Positions 39,501-51,961 are shown, counted from the stretch's first letter. The stretch is 64,000 bases of DNA from Ciona intestinalis (GCF_000224145.3 NC_020171.2:631391-695390), one strand, 5' to 3'. Numbers and translations are program-made. Notes: generated from the letters alone by a model not told the origin.

Positions 39501-40515
39501 ATTATTTTACATTGTGTGTTGGGCAATGACTGTGGGTATAACCCTATTACCAAGAACACCCATGTTATATTGACTGAAACAGAACACCCGTGTTATATTG
39601 ACTGTCGTTTTCCGGCCGCTTAAGAATAAAGTAGGTCACATTCCTTCATTTATACGTGTTATCTAGATTGGAGTTTTGTGTGTAATTGTTTTTGTTTTAT
39701 TTCTGTATGGCTGATAATATGGACCACTGGATTGGGGCCAGCAAATTTTAAGTGTCTTGCTTAAAGTCACAAATCTTTACAAAGTTAGCAGCATCGAACC
39801 CATAACCTTTGGAAACAATACAAACCCTACCACTGTGCCAAGACATTGGACAACATGCCAATATTAAGTTTTTTTTTTAAAACTTACATTCTGGTGATGT
39901 CTTCATATTTTTTTTCAACACTATAAACAACAGACTGTGATGTAGTAGATGTAATTCCTAGGTTTATTGTGTTGGGACACGTGTAATCAACGATCACTAG
40001 ATCTTCATAATCACTACATCCATCAGTTCTGGACTCACATCGAAAGTTGTCGGGTTTAGAGCAAGGACGGCTAGATTGGTATCGTACTAAATGCTGAATC
40101 TGTACATTTTCAGTAAATAATAAACGTTTTGCTCAACTTTTGCCTGGCATAAATCAAAATCTGTTAACGTAAATTTTATATTCTTCAAAAGCACGGCAAA
40201 CACTGTTTCATTCTGTCTCATACACATTGTGGCCGTTTACAAGTTACCACATATGTAATTTTGTGGGTCGATTTTTACCATATAAACCTTTATAGTTTTT
40301 ACTCACATTCCAACAAATAAGTACTTAGTTAAAAGAAATTGGGAAGCAGTCGTATGGGTATATTTAAAAAGATAAGCAAAACATAATTATACCTTAAAAG
40401 TACCATCATCATTTTCTTGCATAACTCTCCATGACACAGACCCCCCTTGCATATGATCACCATTGCAATTCCTGAACACAAGAAATAAAACAATCAAAAT
40501 ATTTGTCACATTCAT
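33554..40515 (-). CDS. EGF + ZP-domain GPI-type protein, paralog A
   Basis: Sixteen exons: 40393-40515, 39888-40099, 39287-39427, 38757-38895, 38482-38641, 38015-38159, 37397-37552, 37155-37195, 36659-36790, 36266-36453, 35606-35860, 35151-35323, 34815-34944, 34470-34570, 34031-34212, 33554-33732; 2457 nt, 818 aa, all phases consistent. Layout: signal peptide (MNVTNILIVLFLVF), a Cys-rich extracellular module with GCCW (112-158), two beta-rich HYR/cadherin-like modules, an EGF-like domain (about 373-416), a ZP domain (about 417-700), a Thr-rich stalk, and a hydrophobic C-tail of GPI-signal type. ZP proteins polymerise in extracellular coats; egg-coat or epithelial use is possible but not shown. 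Exons 4 and 6 end in GC donors, and the ZP-N CGT motif reads CDT. Confidence 0.85.
35900..35940. repeat. 41-bp perfect palindrome
   Basis: Arms of 20 nt (35900-35919 and 35921-35940; left arm ATAGTGTCATAGGCATAGGG) with one central base. The arms match perfectly. It lies 40 bp upstream in transcript terms of the exon at 35606-35860, in the preceding intron of ZP gene A. Confidence 0.95.
35990..36228 (-). mobile_element. tRNA-derived SINE, minus orientation
   Basis: Minus-strand reading gives ACCATAGCACAGTGGTTAGC, an almost ideal Pol III A box, then GGGCTTCAAGGCCC as B box, GCTGCTGCTACCATTGTGAG and the family body. It is the best-preserved head in the window and lies in intron 10 of ZP gene A. 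Confidence 0.75.
38280..38352 (-). mobile_element. SINE fragment
   Basis: Contains AAGTGTCTTCTCCGAAGACA, then GCAGCACTGAGCTTTGAACTC, which in reverse is the B-box and first body part of the SINE family. It is truncated on both sides. Confidence 0.4.
39104..39262 (-). mobile_element. MITE family M1, reverse, left end lost
   Basis: Core ACAGTTTTATAATTC, then CTTTGTTTACTACCAAACGG, and right end ATCCTTCCCCACCCTAC. It stops 24 bp from the donor end of the exon at 39287 in ZP gene A. Confidence 0.65.
39550..39855 (-). mobile_element. tRNA-derived SINE, minus orientation
   Basis: Minus-strand reading gives TTGGCACAGTGGTAGGG (A box) and GGTTATGGGTTCGATGCTGC (good B box), then a shortened body (TAAGCAAGACACTTAAAATT) and TATCAGCCATACAG. 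It lies in intron 2 of ZP gene A. Confidence 0.7.
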
Positions 40516-41578
40516 TACGTTGACTGCAACTTTGTTATGCCATAAGAAAACTTTGCTTTACCAAATTAGAAGAACATAATTTGAACTTGAAGAATCTTTA
40601 TATACTCTGACCATTCCTTGCTGAGGTTGTTCCAATATTTTACAAGTGAATTAATGATAAGTCAATATTGAACATACATGTGTTATCAGCCTAATTGGGT
40701 AATTACTGTTTGTTTAAAAGTTGCAACATGTGTTTTAAAAAATGTTATTCGTATTGTGTTAAGATAATATAAACCTGTTATTTACAAAGGCTTAATTTAA
40801 TCACTAGAGTTTAGATTTTAGACAAAGCGTATTTTGTGATAGTAGTTCGAGCCAAACCTGCGGTTTTATTCTGTTGTTTCAGTCACTTTTGAAACATAAC
40901 ATTGTCACACAAGTTTAGCCTTACACATGACTGGGGTTCTTGAATTTGGCTTATCCAATAAATGTTTTAAATTATTGTAATGTGTTAGATAGCACAGTAA
41001 TAAATGAATAAATGTAATAAAAGTAATCTTTGGCCCTAGCATTATATTTTGCTAAATTATCGTTGTCAAGAATTTAAGTCGCCCATTTTAAGCTGTCAAA
41101 GTAGTAATATGGCATATTTGAGGGCTTTTTTTATGCGAACAAGAGGGCTAGGTTAGTAGATTATACGAGGTCATTTGTTACAAGCAACGCATAACATATG
41201 TTGTTTGCTGATGTTTTAAATAAAAGTCAACTCAAGTGTTCGAAGAATACTTTGTTTAGTTTACTCTTATACTTNNNNNNNNNNNNNNNNNNNNNNNNNN
41301 NNNNNNNNNNNNNNNNNNNNNNNNAAACCTGTACAAATATTGCTCATTTTTATGATGTAATTGGCTTGTTGGAGCCAACATGTACTGGTTGTTTTTACAT
41401 TTGTCTTTGTACAATATAGTTTGTTGCGCAATGAATCGATTTTAGCTTTTTTCTGATAACTTGTGGGTCACAAGTCTATTGCTTATATTATAAAGCAGCA
41501 TAATAATAGAAAGTTCCACACATTTACATATGTCACACCTACTGGTTTTAGTGTTTATGTTTGCATGATTATTGCGAT
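40516..41578. other. Spacer between the two ZP paralogs
   Basis: Promoter side of paralog A and 3' flank of paralog B, including the assembly gap. No exon is supported. Confidence 0.5.
41275..41324. other. Assembly gap, 50 N
   Basis: Run of 50 undetermined bases. The round number suggests a placeholder, so the true gap length may differ. Confidence 0.99.
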
Positions 41579-41584
41579 TTTATT
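41579..41584 (-). terminator. Candidate poly(A) signal of ZP gene B
   Basis: AATAAA on the minus strand 77 nt after the stop codon of the right ZP gene. Confidence 0.45.
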
Positions 41585-41660
41585 ACATATACATTCCATA
41601 AATTAATTATACCACAATAATTATTTATAGCTACTACTAGTACTACAGTTTGTTATCTTC

Positions 41661-44600
41661 TCAAACCAATGTAGACTTTATCCATATTCCAGTGGAAATA
41701 ATACACGCTAAGGCAAACATATTACTCGCGTTTGTAGATGCACTTCCAGGTTTGCCTAAAAAGAATGCCTTTGTGAATATCAAAAAAAAAAGTATTGGAT
41801 GTATTAGCACATTCGTGGATAAAGTTAGTAAGTTACATTCAGATCATATATGTAAATTTCATTATAAGTTACGACTTTCATTTCATGTGTTTCGTTTTAA
41901 TTATAAAAGCTTCAGTAAAGTGGGAATTAAAGCATAAACATAAGAAGTGAAAGTCGTGTGGGCAGAAGTGCAACCGCTAGAGTGGTATCTTTTTATCTTA
42001 CATTATTAACTGTCATGTTTTTATTGAAACTGATCAGAAAATTCTTGATTTATGTAGGAATATAAATTTATATATTTAAAGGGTTTGCTTACTCTTGAAG
42101 GTAATTATATTTGGGTCGTCAAGCTTCAATAATCTTGTTTGAATATATCTTGGTTCCACCTCGTTTATATCTGGTTTTTCTATAGAACTGGAGTATGAAC
42201 TTGAATGTGCTTCTTTGTAGGTTGAACCGCAAAAAGTAGAAGCAGATTTGCTGAAAGTGTAAATACAATAACATTAATTTTAAAAAAATAATGTGGTCTA
42301 CAGTAGATTATATAAATTTAGATCAAATGTGTACCTGTTGGTAGAGTTAGCACTGTATGTTCCTCCTATGCAGCCTTTGTAACATCTTGAAGATCTATCA
42401 TTTTGCACACAAACCAGAACTGAGCACTAAAATGTAATTTTATGATAAAATGCTTTTTTTGTCCTTTTATTACAAAATGCATTTTATTAATTAGGTTTTA
42501 CATTGTCTTGGTTTCACGACTTTTAAATTAAAAAAAATCAGTGTTAAAATATATAGTCATGAAACACAGGTGCCTTAACTTCCACATACCTTCATTAGAA
42601 CGTTGGTGTTCTCACTGACTCCTTGAGTTTCATAGTTGAACCGGAAAGCTTGAATACTAAACTGATTAATCATTGGGTTGGATGACTGGTAACATTGCAT
42701 GGTTGGATCAATTATACATCTGAAAATAACACACAAGAATAATGGGACTTGAGTCACTTGACTGTACTAGTGTACTTCTAGCAAAATTTAATGTACGCTT
42801 TTTTATCTCAGTGACAACTCCTTCGTTCATGTCCAAGCCTTGCAACATGACATGCAAAACATTGGTCCAACCCTCATTAAAATTTGCTGTTAATTTTGGA
42901 CATAAAGTAGTTTTCGTTATATGATAAAAATCAAAGTACTAAACTATATATATACATTCTAATCTGTACTTAGTGCTAAGAAATCCAAATTACGATTAGA
43001 ATTTGTTATCTGATCAAATAATAATCTTCTGTGCTTAATGATGTTATTATTACTAAAAATCAACATAAATGTTATTTATTCCCACAATTTGTATGGAATA
43101 CTTTAACATTACATAATTCTAGTGTATTTACCCATTGTACAACATAATGTAATCCTCTGCACCTGCAGGTCTTGGCTCAGGCTGTGCAACACATTGCTCA
43201 GTAAATAATTCAACATTTGTTTTTTCGGATTCTGCTTCAATGGCAAAGTAAATTGTGCTACCAACTTCATAATCGAGTGGGTAGTCATAGGGTGAATAAG
43301 CTTCCTAAAATTGTAAATGAATATATTGTGATGGTGTTTACTTTAGTTTTATTCCCCACTGCGTTAAACAAAATCTTCTGACATTTGGCAACGCTAGTAA
43401 TTATTGTGCGACGTGTACGCCTAAACACGCATTATTAACATTCCTGTGTTTATTGTATAATCCTTCCTACTCGTTAAGGTTGAATAAAGCCTATGATCTG
43501 TTTTGTTCGTCAAATAGGTTTCCGACATTTATTAAAGAAAAATGTCTTTAGAAGTGTGTAGGTTTTACAACTTAACACATTTCAAATTTACTTTCATCGC
43601 CTACTCGCCTTAGTAGCTGTATTTAGAACTAGTAAAAATTACTATTTAGATAGTAAAGATTGCTAAAAAAATTATGAAAAATCACCTGAAAAGTTTTATC
43701 TTTATAATATTCCAATGTAATTTTAATTTCCCCAAAGCCTTCTTCTGTTGTAATGGTTGTAGTTGTATCTTCTGGGTTATATTCTCCCTCTGTATCAAAG
43801 TATTTCTCTGTTGTGCATGTGCTGTCTATCTCGTACCATGAACCTCTTGTTATGATCGAAGAACCAGTTGAATCTTCTTTTGGATTTTCAATCCACATAG
43901 TAATAACATTGAAGTACAAGTTTTGTACACTATTTTGCTGAAATGAAGAATGTATTTTTCAGTGGGGTCATTTTAATTAAAACATTTATATACAATATTG
44001 GTTTAGAACAGATTGTATGAATAACACTACTACACTAGTACTATTATTCAGAGGTTTTGTTAAGTTATAAAATAACATTACAAAAGTTTTATTATTTTTA
44101 TTTTGCAAAATCATATTGCAATCATTTATGCTTGATTGCTTGGTTATATCATAAAAACTGACCGAATTAATTGTACCACACTGGTACTTGTTGAATCTAA
44201 ACACATGATGAGTGGATGTGTCAACACTTCTGCACTCATGTGGTGGTGTAACATCTGGGTCAAAATTTCCAACGCCAATGGGACCATCAACAGCGCATTT
44301 TGGAACTCTTATTTCAATTTGATCATTGTCACAATTGTGTTCAAGCTTTGCTATAACATAAGCATAATATGTTAATTTAGTGTGAACACAATGTTGCAGC
44401 TTTAATCTGTGTAAATTTTTAACTCACGCATGCAAGTTTTTTGGTCCTCATGTAGCTCCCAACAGCTTCTGCCACATTCACACTTGTTTTCTCCACCATT
44501 TGTAACTGAGATACAGTTGTCGGAACATCCACCATTATTTTTGTTGCAATCCCCTAAAAGCAGGCATTGTATATCACAAAAAAAGATCATCAAAAACATT

Positions 44601-47600
44601 CATATTTATCAAATAGCTTTCAAAATTTTCATAAACTGCGAAAACATATTCTTAAATGTCAGACAATAGAAGACTCAAAGTAAAGAATGGTAAAGAATCT
44701 GTGTACTTTGGTATAAATAATTTTCAAATTATTATCTTTGGTTACCTATACAAAGTTTCAATAAGGCTCTGGAACTTTCCAATGTAAAGTTTAATTTCAT
44801 GATAAGAATGAGTGAAGGCATACAATACTCCTATTTGATTATGGTGGTCCAATATTACTTATCTTTCGTATCTATTTACCAAGCCCTACTTTTGATTTTT
44901 AAACTTTTACAATGATTTATTGTTATAAAAGCATTAATTAAGCACTGATAAAGGTTAAACACATTAAACTATAAATCATATCTGTTTGTTGTTCGTTGCT
45001 AGCCATATCTTACTGTTAGTTCACACACCATTTATTTCAACATAGAAGCATTGTTGATTGGACACCAGCCTGTCAGAAATATTATACAGTTAAGGTTTAA
45101 AAAGTGTAATTTGTATAGACTTATCGGTTTCCTTTGAAACAGTGGTCATTCTATTAGCATATGCTGTTGTGTTAAACTAAAATTAAACAATTATGAATAC
45201 TACATCACAATCTTTAAGATAGAGTCATGTAAATGTAATTATTGCTGTACTGATTAAATGAAACAGGTGACTCGGCGTGTGGTTGCAGGTCTAGAAGTAA
45301 AATGGCTATCGACCCACAACAAAGTAATATGTTAAATACTACCACACTGTTTAATGCACCCATTATTCTTATTTTACTACTGTTGTATATCCATTGGTTT
45401 ACTACCAAATGGGTCGAGAAAATAGAATGAAAATGTGTCCTATCTTCCCACACTCTGCTACATCATATTAACATGTTATTAATACAAGGTAAGGTATCTT
45501 TAGTTGCTTATATTTCTTGCTTGGAAAAGTACCTGTTTGAATCCGATGCAGCATAACAAATATAACTAATGCCATTATCATTTGAATCTACTGTCCATCG
45601 AAGTTCAGTTTCATAAACATAGCTGCTTCTTTGCACGATGGCTGTTTGTGTTACAGTATAGGGAGATACCACACTGAGATGTTCAATTCTATAATTGGAA
45701 TAATAGTACGTTATGTTTATTCCAACAAACTTAATATTTCCACATTAGGAAAATATTATTAGTCATATTTTTAGTGGTATTGGTCAAATGGTCATATGCT
45801 ATAATAACTTTTGCAATACATATTGTCATAAGAACATGTACCTGCCAAAATTTACTCCTTGTATTCTTATAGTCTTTGTATAAGTGTGGCCACTTGATAC
45901 CTGCATCAGATGCCCTTCCGGTGGGGTAGGGTCAATAAAGCTTGGCCTTTCATAACAGGATGAGTATAACAGTGGTCCAGTTGAAACTGGTGGTAGTTTT
46001 GTTTGTGGTAAATTTGTAATATTTTTGCATGCCATAATATAATATCATTTATTGAGGTCTAAGATATAATATTGAAATACAAGAATTGAAGCATTTAATT
46101 TAAAAATATGTATATATTTGCTATTCTGTCCAAATTATGAATTACCTCGAACAATGAACTGGATTGATGAATAACTCATGGGTTGTTGACTCCTAACTGC
46201 CTTGCTTTGTTTCGACATACCAGCTGTACCTTTTCGATCTTCCGCTATAATTGAAACAGCTATGTCTCCCGTAGACCCCCCACCATTATACACAAGCTCA
46301 CATTCTTCCTAAGGCAAGGGTATCCAAAATGACATAATTAGGATTCACTATTTTAAATGGTTAAATTTGTCTATTTGAGCTTTTGGTTTTTAATATGTTT
46401 ACACACACTTCATTCTTATCATTAAAGAAAATAAAGGCTTACCCAAAAACTTTGTTTTAACATACCGCAATTGGTATCTGCTTATTGTCGATATTAAGCC
46501 CAGTTTATCATCAGTTTGTTGGTTTATAGTGTTTTACTAACTAAGTACTTGCCAATAGTTCTATACCCACCTCATTAATAGAAAAGTATGGATACCGCTC
46601 AATATCTCCATTTTCAATTTCTGCATTTCCAAATCTGCATGTTACAATATCTCCAACATCTTGATCTAGTGTGTGGATTTTTATTGCCTCTGGACAGCCA
46701 ATTCTGACACTGTAATGCACATAATACAGTATGTTAAATTGGGTAATAAAAGGTTAAGTAAAGGTGCTTTCTCATACAGTTATATGAACGTGTTTTCGGT
46801 TATACTGCAAACACCACAATCTGTTCATGGATATCTTTTAGTTTAATGTTTAGCATAAAACCTGCATTTTTTCGGTATGTTACCTTCTCGAATGTTATTG
46901 ATTTAGCAAATACATAGATGCTTACTTAGCAAATGGTTGATAGATAAGAGCTGGCGCTGAGTTGGGCAGACCTGTGTCACTTCGCAAACTTAAGTCCATG
47001 TGATAAGACATCTTGTAGTCAATAATGTTGTCGTATAAAGCATTTTTCCAACAACAACTTTCTTGCCTGTAGAAATATAATAATAATTGCATTATTTTCT
47101 CGAAAAGTGGTAGCATTTAAGTATGTTTGCATTTAAGTATGAACTTTATAAAGGATAAAGTACTTGCTCAAACTACTTGCTTAAAAAAGTGTGCATGACA
47201 AAAAAAAATATTTTTGAAAGAAAACATTGATAAACTTACATTCTGGTGATATATTCATTTTTGTGCTCATTAGTATATACAACAGATTGTGACGTGTCTG
47301 ATATTTTCCCATCATTTGTAATTGTGTTTGGGCATGTATTGAAAGGTGATCTCAAATCTTCAGCATTATAACATCCACCATTTCGAACCACGCATTTAAA
47401 ATCCAAGAGTGATCTACATGTGTTGCCAGAACGGCGGGAATGAGATCGAATAACAGTTTGAACCTAAACAAACATATTTCCTTAAAACATTAGAATATTT
47501 AGTTTTTCACAGTATGTTACATTCTCATACATCTTGAAACCTTAAAATTCATCTGTATACCAAAATCAAAAGCGCAAGAGTCATATGGTTTTAAATTATT

Positions 47601-47741
47601 TTGAACGAACAAAACAAAACTGACCTTGTATGTTCCATCTTCATTGTCTTGAGTGACTTTCCATGACACAGAGCCCCCTTCAATGTGACTGCTTTGACAA
47701 ATCCTGCTGCAGAGCAAAAGAAGAATTATCAGCCTTGCCAT
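41661..47741 (-). CDS. EGF + ZP-domain GPI-type protein, paralog B
   Basis: Sixteen exons with the same phases as paralog A: 47625-47741, 47240-47463, 46926-47066, 46571-46709, 46146-46308, 45842-45986, 45533-45688, 45029-45069, 44428-44553, 44163-44350, 43686-43937, 43132-43304, 42590-42719, 42335-42426, 42093-42250, 41661-41755; 2340 nt, 779 aa. Signal peptide MARLIILLLLC, chosen over two upstream in-frame ATGs because it fits paralog A. Then the SCCW module, two beta-rich modules, EGF (about 376-417: GDCNKNNGGCSDNC), a ZP domain (about 418-696) with the expected YQCGT and paired cysteines, and a short hydrophobic GPI-type tail (MFALACIISTGIW). It lacks the long Thr-rich stalk of A. Tandem duplication of A is clear from the shared gene structure. 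Extracellular matrix or coat role inferred from the family. Confidence 0.85.
45365..45470 (-). mobile_element. MITE family M1 fragment
   Basis: GGTTTACTACCAAATGGGTC, then GTCCTATCTTCCCACACTCT: the right third of a reverse-oriented M1 copy. It lies in intron 7 of ZP gene B. Confidence 0.5.
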
Positions 47742-49045
47742 ATTGGTTTCCAATAGCATACTCATAACATAAGACACAGTAACTTCCCACAGAGTGACCA
47801 CACCTTGGTATGTCAGAAAAAAAATGATGAATTCTTATATTCTAATGACAGTGGCAATATTGTTTCAATAATTAACTTGGCTTATTTTGAGATGCGACAA
47901 CTTGAGTGCCTCTGTTGTTTACACAGGATGATCGATTTAAATTTAATATATAAATTCTATCATCACCTCTGTCTATTTGTATTTATTCTACCCACCGTCA
48001 AGAAATTAATCTTGTATAAAATACCAACGCAAAATTCAAGTTTGTACCTGCACGAAATAATAATTGTACCTACCATAAAAGTCAAGTAATGCTGTATATC
48101 TAAATTCAAGAGTAAAACATCATGCATGTATCAGAATCGTAAATCTGCATGTACAAATATATAATACAATCACAAACTTTGTTTCACTTTATGTTTATGT
48201 TAACTTGGTTCTAAACAACTACTCAGTGTGATGTAATGTTCAGATCAACCTATTCTGTATAATTGTATATCTTAGGTGCTACAAGGAAGCATGCCATGGG
48301 GCTTGGAATATTGACCAGAGTTGATTTTTTTACTTAGACTGTTTTTGCATGGAGATAACTATATGTAGGCTATTCTGTTGCTTTCCTGCAATGTTAAACT
48401 TACAACAAAATATAGGACTACTTGTGTGTAATAAGCATCACCTTTATTTACGTTTAAGCGAATTATTTGTTCCACATCGGTGACTGAACCTATGCGAACA
48501 ATGGCTCAATATAATTTGAACTTGACATGAATTTGGCGCAAATCTACAGTTGAAACAAGGCAATTACAATAAAAAGCGAACAAGTGGCAGTAACGAATTC
48601 ACACAGCATTTTGCGCTATAAAGCTTGATATAAAAATATGCGATTTTACAAAAGCCTAGGGCCATATAAACTTTAAGGAACGTCGCACGATCAGTGTTAA
48701 ATATCAAAAATCAAAAAAAGGAATATTCAAAATTACCAACAAGTTTACAAAACAAGTGGGTCTTAAATCTAAATCACATAGTGCTGTGGAAATACTAAGT
48801 CAAAACTGATCTAAGATTGGAATGTATTAATTGGAAAGCCCAGAAACTGGACTCAAGTCGAGTTCTACAACAGAATACCTAGCGGGAAGACTAACTATAA
48901 CACTACTCTATAAAATTGGAAGTAAACGACTGAACAGTAGTAAGTAATCATTCAGTTTGCTTTCTATTGATTGATTCTTCTTTCTGTGTCTCTCTTGGCG
49001 TTCATAACTGCAAGGCATTATAATGCCAATGTCAATTTAGCCTCT
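47742..49045. other. Spacer: ZP-B promoter side and RASGEF1 3' flank
   Basis: No supported exon. A minus-strand AATAAA at 48443-48448 is one possible, distant poly(A) signal for RASGEF1. Confidence 0.4.
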
Positions 49046-51961
49046 TCAGAAAGTTTTGCGTCTTAAACTTTTGCTGGCCATAGTTTCTTGACGTTTCTTC
49101 ATTTCTTGAGCAAATTTTAAAGTCTTCAGTTGCTGTTTCTCAAATCTGTTGGTCGGTGCTTCTCTTTTGTATGAAAGCAGGTACAAATCTATTGAAAAAT
49201 CGAGTATAAGAGATATGCAATGACCTTAGCTGCCTAAAGCCTAAACAATTATATATACAAGGAAAGTATTAGAAATTCACCATTTTGTGTAATTACTACT
49301 TATTTACAAATATATTTAACATTCAACAATTTAAAAATAATTGTGTCAATTTACCTGAATCCTCTAATACTGGGGAATGAAGAAGAAAGCTGTGTAATTC
49401 ATCTTTCTTCGGGTAAGAAGATGACATTTTCTTCCATGATTCAAGTGGCCGCAAAATTTCAGCAAGTTTTCTTAATTTCTGCAAAATAGGGTGTTAGTTG
49501 TTACAAATGTTATATGTAGTGACCATACAGTTTGCTATCACTTTATTATGTAGTGTGTGTCTTACCTCAAAGTTTATTGTCCCATCACTTTGAACAGTAG
49601 GTATTGCGTGGTTAAGGAAATAAACATCTTTAACTAGCAACACAAGGAATGGCACCATCACCCCTTCCTGTTGTTGGATTGATTTGGTATCAAATTTGAA
49701 ACGCTTTTTATGGGATGGTGTTGCTGGAGTTCTAGTGGTGGGTGATGACATCATCGGTGATGTCATCGTTGGTGATGTCATGGGTTCTGGAGAACTCAGG
49801 AAGACAGAAGATGGAGATGTATCGTGATCAAACTCAATCCCAGAGTCTCCATGTTGAGAGCAGCAGGATGTAACTGAAGCTATTGATCTTTGAGAAATGA
49901 TTGACAGTCGATTTGCCGCATCCTGTCTGACATCATCATCGAATGATGTCATAGGGTGGAGTGCTTTGACACGGGATGAGTGGATGCTTCTGTACTGCTG
50001 GAAGTTGTTGGTGGGATCAAAAGCATTCTGAAGGAAAAGAAACAACGTTAAACCAAATTGGATTACTTGTATGAAAATAAAGTGAATAATTCTTTATGTA
50101 ACATTTTGTATGATAAGGTTCATGTTGTACACTGGGTGATGCGGTTTAACAGACTAGTTCAGGTCCACATCCCAAGTCGTATGCCGAAATTTTTAGTCTA
50201 ATTGCATATTGTTACTCTTGCTTACCTGTAGTTGATGAAGTTCAGACAGCTTCAATTTATTCCATGTTTTCTTCAGCCTGGTAACAGATCCAAGGCTGAG
50301 TCCAGACAAGATTGCCATTGCAGAGTTAAAATTGGAAAGCTCAAAACATCTGTTTGCTATTCTTGCGAACATGGTGATAACATGACGTGCATGTTTTCTT
50401 TTACGACACTGCAAGCAAAAATTCAATTATTTACTTTTTCCTTGACAGCAATGAACTGTTGATATCAGAAAATGATTGTATTTACTTACCATTAGTATGA
50501 TGGTCCCAACAAGTCTGCTTAATCTGTTAAACCATCTCACACAAGCCCCAAGATTAGTCTTAGATTGTGAAGCATCTGCTGCAAACATCTGAAGAAACTC
50601 ATCAGCTCCAACATGCTTTAAAAACTCCTGTAAATAAAGTGGAATATGTAGTCAGTATCTGCATGTATATGTATTTTTCCTAACGCCAAAGTCAATCTTG
50701 CAGTATTTTTAACATTCGTATGCGTAATGTGTACGTATTGCTTCTACTTTTAAACTCATTCTTACCATCTCAATGATGCACATCTGTTGGGCCATTTCGT
50801 TCACGTCTGTTGCATCCCTAATTGCGAGTAACACTGAGATCATGGCATCTCTTGACTTTCTGTAGTTGACTGTCTTCTGTAACTCATGTTCCAAATCAGA
50901 GTCAGACAATTGACGTTCATAGCTCTCTTGCACAACAGTGTGTTGACTTAAACTTCCCATCACTTGGCTGCAGAGTTCGCTAAGGTTCTGTAAATCATAA
51001 TAAATATAGGATTACACATTGTTGTAAAGAAAGACTAGTATCAAAGACTGAACTAGTAGAGGTACACTGCTAATTAAATATGTTTATATATTATATTGTT
51101 TTCTTACCTCATCCTGATTTTGAAGTTGCTCCACCACTTCTGAGAGCGAAGCTCTTGTTTGTTTGTTTTTGAAATCGGTAGGAAAATGCTGCACCCAGTC
51201 ATGAAGAACCATCACTAGCCTTTGCTTCGCGTCAAAGCCCGGTTCAATTGTTGATGTCATAGCATGGCATGCGGTGCACTGTACTGCGTCGTCGCTCTCG
51301 TCGAGTATGTAACCGCTGTCGTCGCTAGGTGGCAACGAAGAGTCAACTTCGTCGGTGTGCGTTGACATACTACGCAACAATTGAGTGTTGTTGTTCGTAT
51401 TGTCGAGCTCATCGAGTTCTAGAACAGCGGAAAGAATTCCAGAGTCTCTGGAAACTGTCGATGAACAATCAACAGCCAAAAGGTTCGCGACAGCCAATGG
51501 CTTGGATGATTCGGCTTCAACTTGCGTTCGCCTTCTACCTCGTCTGCGGCGTCGTATGGTCTCCTCGCCGTCCACGATAAGGGTTTCCGAAAGTTGTGTT
51601 TCCTGGCTCGTCGTTGCTTGTTTGTGCATCCGGAAGTCGGTGCCTTGCACTCCGGTGGCCCCTCGTGGAGTGGAGTGAACTTGGCGGCATTTCGAGCACG
51701 CGTTTCCCGTCGCGAGCGCGCTGGAATCCGAGGTCAATTTTGCGTAGGTGCTAAGCTTGTTGAGTATTTCGTCGGGTGATTGAAAGAGTCGTGAACCGAG
51801 CAGGAATGTGTAGGTATATTCATCCTAAAACATTACATTTAAAAAAAACTCCCTTATAACTAGATATTAAAACTTCAAGCAAACACACTTACCTCAGCTG
51901 TGCTAGTTCTTTTTAACAGAAGGTGGCGCAAGAGTGCTTCTTGCTGTAAGCTTTCTTCCAT
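49046..51961 (-). CDS. RASGEF1: RASGEF1-family Ras/Rap exchange factor
   Basis: Eight coding exons: 51893-51961, 51108-51824, 50766-50987, 50490-50627, 50226-50408, 49566-50027, 49355-49478, 49046-49188; 2058 nt, 685 aa. The REM-like N-terminus (DEYTYTFLLGSRLF, LHDWVQHFPTDF) and CDC25 catalytic domain (CVRWFNRLSRLV, FARIANRCFELSNFNSAMAI, SVTRLKKTWNKL, VPFLVLLVKDVYFLN) match RASGEF1A/B/C, as does the C-tail (DLYLLSYKREAP). The family catalyses GDP release on Ras/Rap-type GTPases in the cytoplasm. It is about 200 aa longer than vertebrate members. One insertion with an Arg run (RRRRRGRRR) and acidic/Ser-rich sequence splits the REM region; another (MTSPTMTSPMMSSPTT) interrupts the catalytic domain after QQYRSIHSS. 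An acceptor (CTATTTTTCAG) lies 13 nt before the ATG, so 5' UTR exons or spliced-leader addition are likely. Confidence 0.88.
49735..49785 (-). repeat. Coding short repeat (GATGACATCA type)
   Basis: Three near-copies of GGTGATGTCAT(C/G)G within the RASGEF1 exon, encoding MTSPTMTSPMMSSP on the minus strand. This is a Met-Thr-Ser-Pro repeat inside the catalytic-domain insertion. Confidence 0.7.

Noticed and set aside
51329-51779. Three overlapping plus-strand ORFs of 83-97 codons
   Set aside because: They are antisense shadows of the large, higher-GC RASGEF1 exon.
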